Positions 50,162 to 58,243 of a stretch of 64,000 bases of DNA are shown one piece after another (position 1 is the first letter of the stretch; every line of letters begins with the position of its first letter). A model generated the notes under the pieces. That model saw nothing but the letters and a program-made list of their open reading frames with translations. It searched no databases and was not told the DNA's origin. The translations under genes were made by a program, and so were the position numbers. The DNA comes from Ruixingdingia sedimenti (lineage in GTDB: Bacteria; Pseudomonadota; Alphaproteobacteria; Rhodobacterales; Rhodobacteraceae), in the NCBI RefSeq assembly GCF_031432425.1, contig NZ_JAVKPH010000015.1, positions 1 to 64,000 on the forward strand, given 5' to 3'.

Positions 50162-50237
50162 CAGAAAAAGGGGCGGCCCCGTTCAGGACCGCCCCCTTCA
50201 CTTTCTGTCCCCAAATATTCCCGCGCGGCGCGCCGCC
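50160..50237. repeat. Mosaic inverted-repeat element IR10 (left arm cut by stop codon)
   Basis: The left arm is reduced to GACAGAAA beginning at the helicase stop codon. The loop is replaced by the hairpin AAGGGGCGG / CCGCCCCCTT. The right arm is TTCACTTTCTGTCCCC, AAATATTCCC and a GCGCGGCGCGCC hairpin like that at the left of IR4. It lies between convergent helicase and GntR genes and is a likely bidirectional terminator. Confidence 0.75.
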
Positions 50238-50307
50238 GACCGCGCCAGCCGTACTGCCGCCGGGCGGGGGCGATGGATCCGCAGGCCGGGGCTTGCCCCG
50301 GCGTGGC

Positions 50308-50967
50308 TCAGACTTCGCCCGCCGCCAGCGCCTGCCGGACCTGTGCGATGCCCTGCGCGATGTCGCGTTCGATGGCGCGGGCGAGTGCTGCGGCATCGCC
50401 CGCGCGCATCGCCGCCAGCGCCTCGCCATGCCGGTCGGGCAGGGCCTCGGCGCCGACTTGGGCGCAGACCACGCGCAGCGAGGGGCCGAAGCGCAGCCAG
50501 AGCGAGCGGGCGATGTCCACCAGCACCGCGGCCTCCGACGCGTCGTAGAGCGCGAAGTGGAAGCGGTGGTTGGCCTCCAGATAGCCCGGAATATCCCCCG
50601 CCGCGATCGCCCGGTCCACCGCCGCGTCCAGCGCGGCAAGATCGGCGATCAGGCCGGGGGTCAGCCGCTGCCCGGCGCGTTCGGCCAGATGGGGTTCCAT
50701 CGTCAGCCGGGCGAAGGCGATCTGGTCCAGGAGCACGGGCGTCAGCCGCGGCACCGCCACCCGGCGGTTGCCCTGCGGCAGCAGCGCGCCTTCCGCGATC
50801 AGGCGGCGGATCGCCTCGCGCACCGGGGTCATCCCGGCGTCGAGCGCCTGCACCAGCCCCTGGATCGTCACCGGCTGGCCGGGTTCCAGCCGGCCATAGA
50901 GCACCATGTCGCGCAGCCGGCCGTAGGTCAGTTCATGGCTGGGTATCTTCCGTGCCTCTGCGTCCAT
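50308..50967 (-). CDS. GntR-family regulator, FCD subgroup
   Basis: 219 aa. The winged helix occupies about residues 10-80 (LRDMVLYGRLEPGQPVTIQG, AGMTPVREAIRRLIAEGALL), followed by an all-helical FCD effector domain (about 90-210) with the metal-type residues Asp/His in EANHRFHFALYD. Such regulators sense small carboxylates or sugar acids. It is divergent from the XRE-SulP pair; the 17-bp palindrome TGATGTATGGTACATCA between them could be its operator. Confidence 0.9.
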   Translation of the reverse strand: MDAEARKIPSHELTYGRLRDMVLYGRLEPGQPVTIQGLVQALDAGMTPVREAIRRLIAEGALLPQGNRRVAVPRLTPVLLDQIAFARLTMEPHLAERAGQRLTPGLIADLAALDAAVDRAIAAGDIPGYLEANHRFHFALYDASEAAVLVDIARSLWLRFGPSLRVVCAQVGAEALPDRHGEALAAMRAGDAAALARAIERDIAQGIAQVRQALAAGEV

Positions 50968-51043
50968 CCTGCCGCCCCCGGGTTCCGCCCCAAGATAGGC
51001 GCGGCGGGGTGGGCGGGGCAAGGGCGGGATTTTCTGGCAGAAG

Positions 51044-51060
51044 TGATGTATGGTACATCA
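51044..51060. promoter_or_regulatory. 17-bp palindromic operator between gntR and XRE-sulP
   Basis: TGATGTA-TGG-TACATCA is a perfect 7-3-7 inverted repeat in an AT-rich island of the 167-bp divergent region. It lies 77 bp from the GntR start and 75 bp from the XRE start. GntR proteins of the FCD class favour short palindromes centred on TGTAnnnTACA-like cores, so the GntR is the first candidate ligand and the XRE protein the second. Confidence 0.6.
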
Positions 51061-51134
51061 ATACTACCATCAAACCCGTTTACATCCATGCCCTGCACCC
51101 CTATACAGGACCCATGCGGCAAGATGGGGGGCCC

Positions 51135-51404
51135 ATGATCACCTCTGCGCAGATGCGCGCGGCGCGCGCGCTTCTCGGGATCGACCAGAAGACGCTGGCC
51201 GAACGGGCCGGGCTTTCGCTGCCCACCATCCAGCGGATGGAGGCGAGCGTGGGCCAGGTGCGCGGGGTGGTGGAAAGCCTGACCCGTGTGGTTGCCGCGC
51301 TCGAGGCCTCGGGGGTCGAGCTGATCGGCGAGGGCGCGCCCAGCCTGGGGGCCGGGCGCGGCGTCCGTCTGCGCGACCCCGCGCCACCCCCCGGCCGGGG
51401 GTGA
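51135..51404 (+). CDS. Small XRE-family helix-turn-helix regulator
   Basis: 89 aa. The HTH_XRE fold covers residues 1-65: MITSAQMRAARALLGIDQKT, LAERAGLSLPTIQRMEA, followed by the short C-terminal strand GVELIGEG. The ATG after GGGGGG is used; an ATG seven codons upstream is in frame and possible. It is followed 29 bp later by the SulP transporter gene, so they form one operon. Single-domain XRE proteins in this position are common beside Rhodobacterales SulP genes and probably control them. Confidence 0.87.
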   Translation: MITSAQMRAARALLGIDQKTLAERAGLSLPTIQRMEASVGQVRGVVESLTRVVAALEASGVELIGEGAPSLGAGRGVRLRDPAPPPGRG

Positions 51405-51432
51405 ACGGGCCGCCAGACAAGGTGCCGCCGCC

Positions 51433-53124
51433 ATGTATCCGAACCTGTCCAAAGCCCCGCCGACCGCCCCCACGCTGGCAGAGCTTTACACGCCGAAACT
51501 GCTGACCGTCCTGCGCGAGGGCTATGACCTTGCGCGCCTGCGCCGCGATGCGGTGGCGGGGCTGACGGTGGCCATCGTGGCGCTGCCGCTGTCGATGGCG
51601 ATCGCCATCGCATCCGGCGCGACGCCCGCGCAGGGGCTGGTGACGGCGATCATCGGGGGCTTTCTGGTCTCTGCCCTGGGCGGGTCGCGCTATCAGATCG
51701 GCGGGCCGGCGGGGGCGTTCATCGTGCTGGTGGCGGCGACCGTGGCGCAGCACGGGATGGACGGGCTGATCCTTGCCACCTTCCTGTCGGGGCTGATGCT
51801 GGCGGCGGCAGGGGCGTTGCGGCTGGGGACCTTCGTCAAGTTCATCCCGTTTCCGGTGACGGTGGGCTTTACCGCCGGGATCGCGGTGATCATCTTCGCC
51901 AGCCAGATCAAACCCCTTCTGGGCCTGACGCTGGCGGGGGCGGAGCCCGGGCCGCTGGCGGAAAAGCTGCCCGTTCTCTGGGCCGCGCTGCCCACGGTGA
52001 CACCGGCGGCGGTGGCGGTGTCGGCGGGAACGGTGGCGGTGATCCTGGGGCTGAAGGCCGCGCGCCCGCACTGGCCGGGGATGCTGGTCGCGGTGGCGCT
52101 GGCGGCGGCCGCGGCGGGGGGGCTTGGCCTGCCGGTGGCCACCATCGGGTCGCAGTTCGGGGGCATCCCCAATACCCTGCCGATGCCGCATCTGCCCGCC
52201 CTCACCCTCGCGCGGGTGGTCGAGGTGCTGCCTGCCGCGCTGTCCTTCACCCTTCTGGGCGCCATCGAGTCGCTGCTGTCCGCCGTGGTGGCCGACGGCA
52301 TGACCGGGCGGCGGCATCGGTCGAACTGTGAACTGGTGGCGCAGGGGGTGGCGAACGTGGGTTCGGCGCTGTTCGGGGGCTTTTGCGTCACCGGCACCAT
52401 CGCGCGCACGGCGACCAATGTGCGCGCCGGCGCCCACGGGCCGGTGGCGGGGATGCTGCATGCGCTGTTCCTGCTGCTGTTCATGCTGCTGGCCGCGCCG
52501 CTGGCGGCCTATATCCCGCTGGCGGCGCTGGCGGGGGTGCTGGCCGTCGTTGCCTGGAACATGATCGAGAAACCGGCCATCGCCACCCTGCTGCGGGCGG
52601 GCTGGGGCGATGCGGTGGTGTTGGGGGCGACCTTCCTGCTGACCGTCTTTCGCGACCTGACCGAGGCGATCGTGGTGGGCTTCGCGCTCGGTTCTGTCCT
52701 GTTCATCCACCGGATGTCGCGGGCGACGGCGGTGGAAACCAACAGCCCCTTCGTGGCCGAGGACCGTGCCGACAGCCCGCGCGGGGGCGAGGCGCCGGCG
52801 CAGGATCCGGGCGTGGTGGTCTATCGCATCTCGGGGGTGTTCTTCTTCGGGGCGGCGGCCTCCATCGGGTCGGTGCTGGACCGGATCTCGACCGACCACC
52901 GCGCGCTGGTGGTGGATTTCGCGGCCTGCCCCTTCCTCGATTCGACCGGGGCGAACACCATCGAGGGGCTGGCGCACAAGGCCGCGCGGCAGGGCGTGCG
53001 GCTTTACGTGACCGGCGCCGCGCCCGACATCCGCCGGGTGCTGCTGACCCATGGGGTGCGTCCGCCGCAGGTGATCTACCTGCCCGCCGTCGCCGACGCG
53101 CTGGAGGCAGAACACACCGCCTGA
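51433..53124 (+). CDS. SulP-family anion transporter with STAS domain
   Basis: 563 aa inner-membrane transporter. The SLC26/SulP membrane core has about 12-14 helices (residues 35-435), with the family motifs VAIVALPLSMAIAIASGATP, QIGGPAGAFIVL, GFTAGIAVIIFASQIKPLLG and SNCELVAQGVANVGSALFGG. A C-terminal STAS domain (about 450-555, VVVYRISGVFFFGAAASIGS, ALVVDFAACPFLDSTGANTI) keeps the DST site that is phosphorylated or nucleotide-linked in relatives. Substrates of the family are sulfate, bicarbonate or dicarboxylates. The nearby GntR and XRE regulators do not settle which. Confidence 0.92.
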   Translation: MYPNLSKAPPTAPTLAELYTPKLLTVLREGYDLARLRRDAVAGLTVAIVALPLSMAIAIASGATPAQGLVTAIIGGFLVSALGGSRYQIGGPAGAFIVLVAATVAQHGMDGLILATFLSGLMLAAAGALRLGTFVKFIPFPVTVGFTAGIAVIIFASQIKPLLGLTLAGAEPGPLAEKLPVLWAALPTVTPAAVAVSAGTVAVILGLKAARPHWPGMLVAVALAAAAAGGLGLPVATIGSQFGGIPNTLPMPHLPALTLARVVEVLPAALSFTLLGAIESLLSAVVADGMTGRRHRSNCELVAQGVANVGSALFGGFCVTGTIARTATNVRAGAHGPVAGMLHALFLLLFMLLAAPLAAYIPLAALAGVLAVVAWNMIEKPAIATLLRAGWGDAVVLGATFLLTVFRDLTEAIVVGFALGSVLFIHRMSRATAVETNSPFVAEDRADSPRGGEAPAQDPGVVVYRISGVFFFGAAASIGSVLDRISTDHRALVVDFAACPFLDSTGANTIEGLAHKAARQGVRLYVTGAAPDIRRVLLTHGVRPPQVIYLPAVADALEAEHTA

Positions 53125-53224
53125 TCCCGCCCGGGCGGGGTTGCGGCTGCCGGCGAACCGCGTCACTCTGCCGCGGTTCGGGCCGGGGCCGTCGCGCGCC
53201 CGGCGGCAGACGGAGGAACGGGGC

Positions 53225-54106
53225 GTGGAAAGCTGGGATGAGGTCCGCACCGCCTGGCAGGTGGCGCGGCTTGGCACGGTATCGGGCGCGGCAGAGGTTC
53301 TGGGCGTGCACCATGCCACGGTGATCCGCCATATCGACGCGCTGGAAAAGCGGCTCGGCACGCGGTTGTTCCAGCGCCACGCCCGCGGCTATACCCCGAC
53401 CGAGGCCGGGCGCGACCTGTTCCAGGTGGCCGAAACCACCGCCGACCAGTTCGGCCAGCTTGTAGGCCGCATCAAGGGCCAGGGGGCGAGCGTCACGGGC
53501 GATCTGGTCGTGACGGCGATCACCGGCATCTCGCGCCTGCTGACCCCGGCGCTGGTGTCGTTCCAGGCGCAGCATCCCGGGCTGACGGTGCGGTTTCTGA
53601 CCGACAGCCGCGTCTTCCGGCTGGAATACGGCGAGGCCCATGTCGCCGTGCGCGCCGGCGCCTCGCCGGAAGAGCCCGACAACGTGGTCCAGCCCTTCGT
53701 GCGCATCCATACCGGGCTTTACGCCGCGCGCAGCTATATCGAGCGTCACGGCATGCCGCAGGGCCCTGCGGATTTCGTGCGCCACCAATTCATCGTGCCC
53801 GAGGGCGACGCCCTGCGCGCGCCCTACAACCGGTGGCTGATGCAGCATATCGGTTCGCCCTCCATCGCCTTCCGCGCGACCGAATCCACCGCGCTGGTAG
53901 AGGCGGTGCTGTGCGGGGCGGGGATCGGCTTCCTGCCCACCTTCGTCGCGCGGGCACAGCCCGAGGTGATGGAAATCATGCCCGCGCGCCCCGAATGGGA
54001 GGCGCCCCTGTGGCTGGTCACGCATGTGGACCTGCACCGCACGCCCAAGGTGCAGGCCTGCCTTGCGCATCTCAAAGAGGCGGCGAAAGCCTGGGAAGGC
54101 GCGTGA
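53225..54106 (+). CDS. LysR-family transcriptional regulator
   Basis: 293 aa with a GTG start after GGAGGAACGGGGC; it is chosen because the HTH must begin near ESWDEVRTAWQVARLGTVSG. The HTH is AAEVLGVHHATVIRHIDALE with KRLGTRLFQRHARGYTPTEAG. The effector domain (about 90-290) is typical. It overlaps the DMT gene by 4 bp (GTGA), so regulator and exporter are co-translated in the same direction, unlike the usual divergent LysR layout. Confidence 0.9.
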   Translation: MESWDEVRTAWQVARLGTVSGAAEVLGVHHATVIRHIDALEKRLGTRLFQRHARGYTPTEAGRDLFQVAETTADQFGQLVGRIKGQGASVTGDLVVTAITGISRLLTPALVSFQAQHPGLTVRFLTDSRVFRLEYGEAHVAVRAGASPEEPDNVVQPFVRIHTGLYAARSYIERHGMPQGPADFVRHQFIVPEGDALRAPYNRWLMQHIGSPSIAFRATESTALVEAVLCGAGIGFLPTFVARAQPEVMEIMPARPEWEAPLWLVTHVDLHRTPKVQACLAHLKEAAKAWEGA

Positions 54107-55032
54107 GCGCCGCGACCGCCGCCGCTGCCGCCGCTCACCGGGCAGAGGCGCTGCGGGGCCATGCGGCGATGCTGCTGTTCTCGGTGCTGATCGCGGGCAG
54201 TTTCAGCCTCGGCGCGATGACCGCGAACGAGATCGACCCCGGCGCCTTCACCGCGGCGCGGTTTCTGGTCGCGGCGGCGGTGCTGGCGGCGCTGGTCCTT
54301 GCCCGCGGCCTGCGGGTCCGGCGCGCCCATGCCGCAGCACCCTGGCGGTATCTGGTGCTGGGCGGGCTCTATGCGGCCTATTTCGTGCTGATGTTCGAGG
54401 GGCTCAAGACCGCGCCGCCGGTCGCCACGGCGGCGGTGTTCACGCTGACGCCGATCCTGACGGGGCTGTTCGGCTGGCTGCTGCTGCGGCAGGCGATGAC
54501 CGGGCGGATGGTGCTGGCGCTGGCCATCGGGGGCGCAGGGGCGCTGTGGGTGATCTTTCGCGGCGATCCGGCGGCGCTGGCGGCCTTCGGTTTCGGCCGG
54601 GGCGAGGCGATCTATTTCGTCGGCTGCGTGGCCCATGCGCTGCTGACGCCGCTTTTGCGCCGGTTCGGGCGGGGCGAGCCGCCGGTGATTTCCACCCTGT
54701 TCATCACGCTCACCGGGGCGGCGCTGCTGGTGGTCTGGTCCTGGGGGGCGATCGGGGCCGTGGACTGGGGCGCGCTGCCCGCGGTGGTCTGGGTCACGCT
54801 GGCCTATACGGCGGTCTTTGCCTCTGCCGCGACCTTCGTGCTGATCCAGTATGCGGCGCAGCGGCTGCCCGCGGCCAAGGTGATGGCCTATACCTATCTG
54901 GTGCCGAGCTGGGTGATCCTGTGGGAAATCGCGCTCGGCCGCGGCGCGCCGCCCTTGCTGGTGCTGGGGGGCGTGGCGCTGACGGTGGCGGCGCTGGCCG
55001 TGCTGCTCAAGCCGGAGCCGGGGGATCGCTAG
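54103..55032 (+). CDS. DMT-family (EamA) membrane transporter
   Basis: 309 aa with a GTG start overlapping the LysR stop. Ten hydrophobic helices form two EamA repeats (about 20-140 and 155-300), with LFSVLIAGSFSLGAMTANEI at the beginning and VPSWVILWEIALGRGAPP near the last helices. Such carriers usually export amino acids, purines or other metabolites. Coupling to a LysR suggests substrate-induced export. Its last 26 bp overlap the end of the convergent arsR gene. Confidence 0.9.
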   Translation: MSAATAAAAAAHRAEALRGHAAMLLFSVLIAGSFSLGAMTANEIDPGAFTAARFLVAAAVLAALVLARGLRVRRAHAAAPWRYLVLGGLYAAYFVLMFEGLKTAPPVATAAVFTLTPILTGLFGWLLLRQAMTGRMVLALAIGGAGALWVIFRGDPAALAAFGFGRGEAIYFVGCVAHALLTPLLRRFGRGEPPVISTLFITLTGAALLVVWSWGAIGAVDWGALPAVVWVTLAYTAVFASAATFVLIQYAAQRLPAAKVMAYTYLVPSWVILWEIALGRGAPPLLVLGGVALTVAALAVLLKPEPGDR

Positions 55033-55354
55033 GGTCCGTCAGTTCCACCGCCAGGAACCGCTCGAACGCCTCGAGGTCCACCGGCTCGAACTGCCCGAAG
55101 CCCTGCATCCAGACCGAGGCCGCGCGCATCGCATCGGGTTCCAGCTTGCACCATTTCACCCTGCCGCGCTTTTCCTGACTGATCAGCCCGGCCTCGGCGA
55201 GGATCTGGAGGTGCTTGGATACCGCCGCCAGCGACATCGCGAAGGGTTCGGCCACATCGGTCACGGCCATGTCGTCTTCCAGCAGCATCGCCAGAATGGC
55301 GCGCCGGGTCGGGTCGGCCAGGGCGGCGAAAACCGTGTCGAGCGGGTCGGACAT
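55007..55354 (-). CDS. ArsR-family winged-helix regulator
   Basis: 115 aa starting MSDPLDTVFAALADPTRRAI. The HTH (about 30-75) is AEPFAMSLAAVSKHLQILAE and the wing SQEKRGRVKWCKLEP. It lacks the metal-binding Cys pairs of ArsR/SmtB, having one Cys (Cys in VKWCKL). It fits the group often paired with SRPBCC (AHSA1) genes, though none is adjacent. Upstream in-frame starts exist but would add an unrelated tail. Divergent from the ATP synthase operon, with AT-rich possible operator DNA at about 55460-55500 (TGCAA-N10-TTGCA). Confidence 0.88.
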   Translation of the reverse strand: MSDPLDTVFAALADPTRRAILAMLLEDDMAVTDVAEPFAMSLAAVSKHLQILAEAGLISQEKRGRVKWCKLEPDAMRAASVWMQGFGQFEPVDLEAFERFLAVELTDPSDPPAPA

Positions 55355-55513
55355 GCGCGCGACCTTGCCGCCCGGCGTGCGGAAGGTCAACCGGCGGGTT
55401 GAATGTGGGAAAACCGTTCCCATGGGCCGCGGCGCGGGGCGCCGGATCGCGGACATTCTGCAAGTACATGTTTTTGCATGGGAATTATTCGTTGCGGCGG
55501 TGCAGAACCGCGC

Positions 55514-55542
55514 TTGACTCATCCCGGGCCCCTCCGTAGGTT
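55514..55542 (+). promoter_or_regulatory. Sigma70-type promoter of the F0 ATP synthase operon
   Basis: The -35 box TTGACT (55514-55519) and -10 box TAGGTT (55537-55542) are spaced by 17 bp, 28 bp ahead of the atpI start. It is the best housekeeping promoter match in the window apart from the DUF2892 one. Confidence 0.7.
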
Positions 55543-55569
55543 GCCCGCGACTGACGAGGGGGCTGCCGC

Positions 55570-55911
55570 ATGGTCGAGGACCCGGATCGAGAGCGTCTGA
55601 AACAGCTCGAGGAACGGTTGTCCGAGGTCAAGGGGCGCGGGGCGAAACCCGTGCGCCCGGCGAACGGCCTCAACCAGGGCGAGGCCGCCTGGCGCATGGT
55701 GATCGAACTGGTCGCCGGCATGGGCCTCGGACTGGCGATCGGCTACGGGCTGGACACCTTGTTCGGCACCAAGCCGGTGCTGATCGTCATATTTTCGCTT
55801 CTCGGCTTTGCGGCCGGGATCAAGACGATGCTCGGGACCGCGAAACACATGCGGTTGGGGCAAGGGACGGATGACCCGGGGCAGGGCCCCGACGACGGGA
55901 AGAAGGGCTAG
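55570..55911 (+). CDS. atpI: ATP synthase assembly protein AtpI
   Basis: 113 aa. A hydrophilic charged N-terminus (EDPDRERLKQLEERLSEVKG) precedes two membrane helices (about 43-60 and 67-88, MVIELVAGMGLGLAIGYGLD, VLIVIFSLLGFAAGIKTMLG). AtpI helps assemble the c-ring, and possibly Mg2+ or Ca2+ supply. It is the first gene of the operon, 3 bp before atpB. The length and AtpI-B-E-X-F order are the Rhodobacterales standard. Confidence 0.92.
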   Translation: MVEDPDRERLKQLEERLSEVKGRGAKPVRPANGLNQGEAAWRMVIELVAGMGLGLAIGYGLDTLFGTKPVLIVIFSLLGFAAGIKTMLGTAKHMRLGQGTDDPGQGPDDGKKG

Positions 55912-55914
55912 ATC

Positions 55915-56658
55915 GTGGCGGCAGAAGGCGAATTGCCGATCCATCCGATGGATCAGTTCATCGTGAAACCGCTTTTCGGCGAAGGGGCGGTGCACTGGTA
56001 CACCCCCACCAACGCCACGTTGTGGCTGGCGCTGGCGGTGCTGGCCGTGGCGGCGCTGATGATCCTCGGCACCCGCCGCCGGGCCATCGTGCCCTCGCGG
56101 TCGCAGTCGGTCGCCGAACTGATCTACGGCTTCATCCACAACATGGTCGAGGAAGTGACCGGCCACGAGGGGGTGAAATACTTCCCCTATGTGATGACGC
56201 TCTTCCTGTTCGTGCTGTTCGCCAACCTGCTCGGCCTGATCCCGATGAGCTTTTCGACCACCAGCCAGATCGCCACCACCGTGGTGCTTGCGCTGCTGGT
56301 GTTCCTCGGCGTGACCCTTCTGGGGCTGGCGCGCAAGGGCGTGGGTTTCCTGTCGATGTTCTGGGTTACGTCCGCGCCGCTGGCGCTGCGCCCGGTGCTC
56401 GCGGTGATCGAGATCATCTCGTACTTCATCCGCCCGGTCTCGCACTCGGTGCGTCTTGCCGGCGCGCTGATGGCCGGCCACGCCGTGCTCAAGGTCTTTG
56501 CCGGCTTTGCCGCCGTCACCCTGATCTCGCCCCTGGCGCTTGGCGCGATGGTCGGCATCTATGCGCTCGAGGCGCTGGTGGCCGTCGTGCAGGCCTATGT
56601 GTTCACCATCCTGACCTGCGTCTATCTGAAAGACGCTGTGGGCGACGCCCACCACTGA
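55915..56658 (+). CDS. atpB: F0F1 ATP synthase subunit a
   Basis: 247 aa with a GTG start. Five to six membrane helices. The essential proton-path arginine is Arg180 in PVSHSVRLAGALMAGHAVLK. The stretch usually reads R-L-x-G/A-N-M in this family; here the Asn position is Ala184. The N-terminal leader HPMDQFIVKPLFGEG and the loop VEEVTGHEGVKYFPYVMTLF are typical of alphaproteobacteria. It forms the stator half-channels against the c-ring in the inner membrane. Confidence 0.95.
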   Translation: MAAEGELPIHPMDQFIVKPLFGEGAVHWYTPTNATLWLALAVLAVAALMILGTRRRAIVPSRSQSVAELIYGFIHNMVEEVTGHEGVKYFPYVMTLFLFVLFANLLGLIPMSFSTTSQIATTVVLALLVFLGVTLLGLARKGVGFLSMFWVTSAPLALRPVLAVIEIISYFIRPVSHSVRLAGALMAGHAVLKVFAGFAAVTLISPLALGAMVGIYALEALVAVVQAYVFTILTCVYLKDAVGDAHH

Positions 56659-56704
56659 GGTCCGGCCCCCTATCCAAGCCATTCCAACTCAAGGAGACAT
56701 CATC

Positions 56705-56941
56705 ATGGAAGGCGAACTCGCTCTGCTCGGCAAATACATCGGCGCTGGCCTCGCGGCCTTCGGTCTGGGCGGCGCCGGCATCGGCGTGGGCAACATTGCC
56801 GGCAACTTCCTGGCCGGCGCCCTGCGCAACCCCTCGGCGGCCGCCAGCCAGACCGCGACGCTGTTCGTCGGCATCGCCTTTGCCGAAGCTCTGGGCATCT
56901 TCTCGTTCCTGATCGCCCTGCTGCTGATGTTCGCCGTCTGA
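56705..56941 (+). CDS. atpE: F0F1 ATP synthase subunit c
   Basis: 78 aa proteolipid of two helices. The Gly-rich first helix is GLAAFGLGGAGIGVGNIAGN, the polar loop ALRNPSAAAS has the Arg41-Asn-Pro motif, and the second helix carries the ion-binding Glu61 in IAFAEALGIF. The first helix lacks the Na+-type Gln/Ser-Thr set, so protons are the expected ion. The ribosome site is AAGGAGACATCATC. A strong hairpin follows its stop, probably securing the many c-copies needed per complex. Confidence 0.96.
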   Translation: MEGELALLGKYIGAGLAAFGLGGAGIGVGNIAGNFLAGALRNPSAAASQTATLFVGIAFAEALGIFSFLIALLLMFAV

Positions 56942-56966
56942 TCCAGGGCACCTTCCGAACGGATGC

Positions 56967-56988
56967 GGCGCCGGGATGACCCGGCGCC
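56967..56988 (+). other. Intercistronic hairpin after atpE
   Basis: Perfect 9-bp stem GGCGCCGGG / CCCGGCGCC with ATGA loop, followed by CTTTCC, in the 83-bp atpE-atpX spacer. It is a candidate mRNA stabiliser or partial terminator that raises subunit c synthesis over downstream subunits. Confidence 0.6.
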
Positions 56989-57024
56989 CTTTCCGGTCAA
57001 GAACGGTTCCGATGGAGGACTGAC

Positions 57025-57582
57025 ATGGCAGAACATCCGATCCCCATCCTTGAAGAGGCCGCGGGCGTCTGCGTCGATGCGCATGGCGGCGCCATCGGTC
57101 TGCCGCAGCTTTGCGCGGATTGGGTTCCCAACCAGATCTTCTGGCTGGTGGTGGCGCTGGTCCTGATCTACCTGCTGCTGTCGCGCGTGGCGCTGCCCCG
57201 GATCGGGGCCGTTCTGGCCGAACGCAGGGGTTCGATCACCAGCGACATCGCCGCGGCGGAAGAACTGAAACTGAAGGCGCAGGAGGCCGAGGCGGCCTAC
57301 AACCAGGCGCTCGCCGATGCCCGGGCCGAAGCCGCCCGCATCGTCGCGGCGGCCCGGGCGGACATCCAGGCCGATCTGGACGCCGCGACCGCCCTGGCGG
57401 ATGCAGAGATCGCGGCCAAGGCCGCGGAATCCGAACGCCGCATTTCCGCGATCCGCGCCTCGGCGCTGGAAAGCGTGTCCGAGGTCGCCCGCGAGGCGAC
57501 GCAGGACATCGTTGCCCTTCTGGGCGGCACGGCGGATGCGGCCGGCGTCACCGCGGCGGTGGCCGCGCGGGTGAAGGGGTGA
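57025..57582 (+). CDS. atpX: F0F1 ATP synthase subunit b' (AtpX/AtpG)
   Basis: 185 aa peripheral-stalk subunit. An N-terminal segment (1-35), one membrane helix (about 38-54, IFWLVVALVLIYLLLSRVAL), then a long charged Ala-rich coiled coil (60-180). Alphaproteobacteria and chloroplasts have b and b' as a heterodimer; the next gene is b. The ribosome site is GGAGGACTGAC. Two Cys in the N-terminal segment (VCVDA and QLCADW) are unusual for the family and worth noting. Confidence 0.92.
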   Translation: MAEHPIPILEEAAGVCVDAHGGAIGLPQLCADWVPNQIFWLVVALVLIYLLLSRVALPRIGAVLAERRGSITSDIAAAEELKLKAQEAEAAYNQALADARAEAARIVAAARADIQADLDAATALADAEIAAKAAESERRISAIRASALESVSEVAREATQDIVALLGGTADAAGVTAAVAARVKG

Positions 57583-57586
57583 TCCG

Positions 57587-58147
57587 ATGCGTGCACTGAT
57601 GCTTTCGGCGGCACTGTCGGCCATGGCCGCGCCGGCGCTTGCCGCCTCGGGACCGTTCTTCTCGCTCGGCAACACCAACTTCACGGTGCTAATCGCCTTC
57701 CTGATCTTCGTCGGCATCCTGCTTTACGTCAAGGTTCCGGCGAAACTCGGCGGGTTGCTCGACAAGCGCGCCGCGCAGATCAAGGCCGATCTGGAGGCCG
57801 CCCGCGCCCTGCGCGAAGAGGCCAAGGCGCTGCTGGCATCCTATGAACGCCGCCAGCGCGAGGTCAGCGAACAGGCCGACCGCATCGTCGCCAACGCCCG
57901 TACGGATGCGCTGGAGGCTGCTGCGACGGCGAAAGAGGATCTCAAGCGGTCCATCGCGCGCCGGCTGCAAGCGGCAGAGGAACAGATCGCCGCGGCCGAA
58001 GCCGCCGCCGTCCGCGAGGTGCGCGAACGTGCGGTCAGCGTCGCCATCGCGGCCTCGGCCGAATTGCTGGCGAAACAGATGACGCCGGCCCGCGCGAATG
58101 CGCTGGTCGATGCCTCCATCGCCGAAGTGGGCGCCAAGCTGCACTGA
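57587..58147 (+). CDS. atpF: F0F1 ATP synthase subunit b
   Basis: 186 aa peripheral-stalk subunit. The N-terminus MRALMLSAALSAMAAPALAA resembles a cleavable signal, as often in Rhodobacterales b subunits, and then comes the membrane helix (about 32-50, FTVLIAFLIFVGILLYVKVP) and a long coiled coil (55-185). It lies 4 bp after atpX. A terminator follows, so F1 genes are transcribed elsewhere, as usual in this order. Confidence 0.93.
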   Translation: MRALMLSAALSAMAAPALAASGPFFSLGNTNFTVLIAFLIFVGILLYVKVPAKLGGLLDKRAAQIKADLEAARALREEAKALLASYERRQREVSEQADRIVANARTDALEAAATAKEDLKRSIARRLQAAEEQIAAAEAAAVREVRERAVSVAIAASAELLAKQMTPARANALVDASIAEVGAKLH

Positions 58148-58171
58148 GCCGCAGGGGCCAAAGCCAAAGGA

Positions 58172-58201
58172 AAAGCCCGGCCGCGAGGCCGGGCTTTCGC
58201 A
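58172..58201 (+). terminator. Rho-independent terminator of the F0 operon
   Basis: An 11-bp perfect stem AAAGCCCGGCC / GGCCGGGCTTT (58172-58182 and 58187-58197) with GCGA loop, followed by CGCATTTT. A textbook terminator 25 bp after atpF. Confidence 0.9.
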
Positions 58202-58209
58202 TTTTCGGA

Positions 58210-58237
58210 AAAGGAAAGGCCGGCCCGCGGGCCGGCC
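58210..58237 (-). terminator. Terminator of the OmpA lipoprotein gene
   Basis: The 20-bp palindrome GGCCGGCCCGCGGGCCGGCC (58218-58237) is followed on the minus strand by TTTCCTTTTCC. It starts 6 bp after the ompA-type stop. Confidence 0.8.
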
Positions 58238-58243
58238 CCGCGA

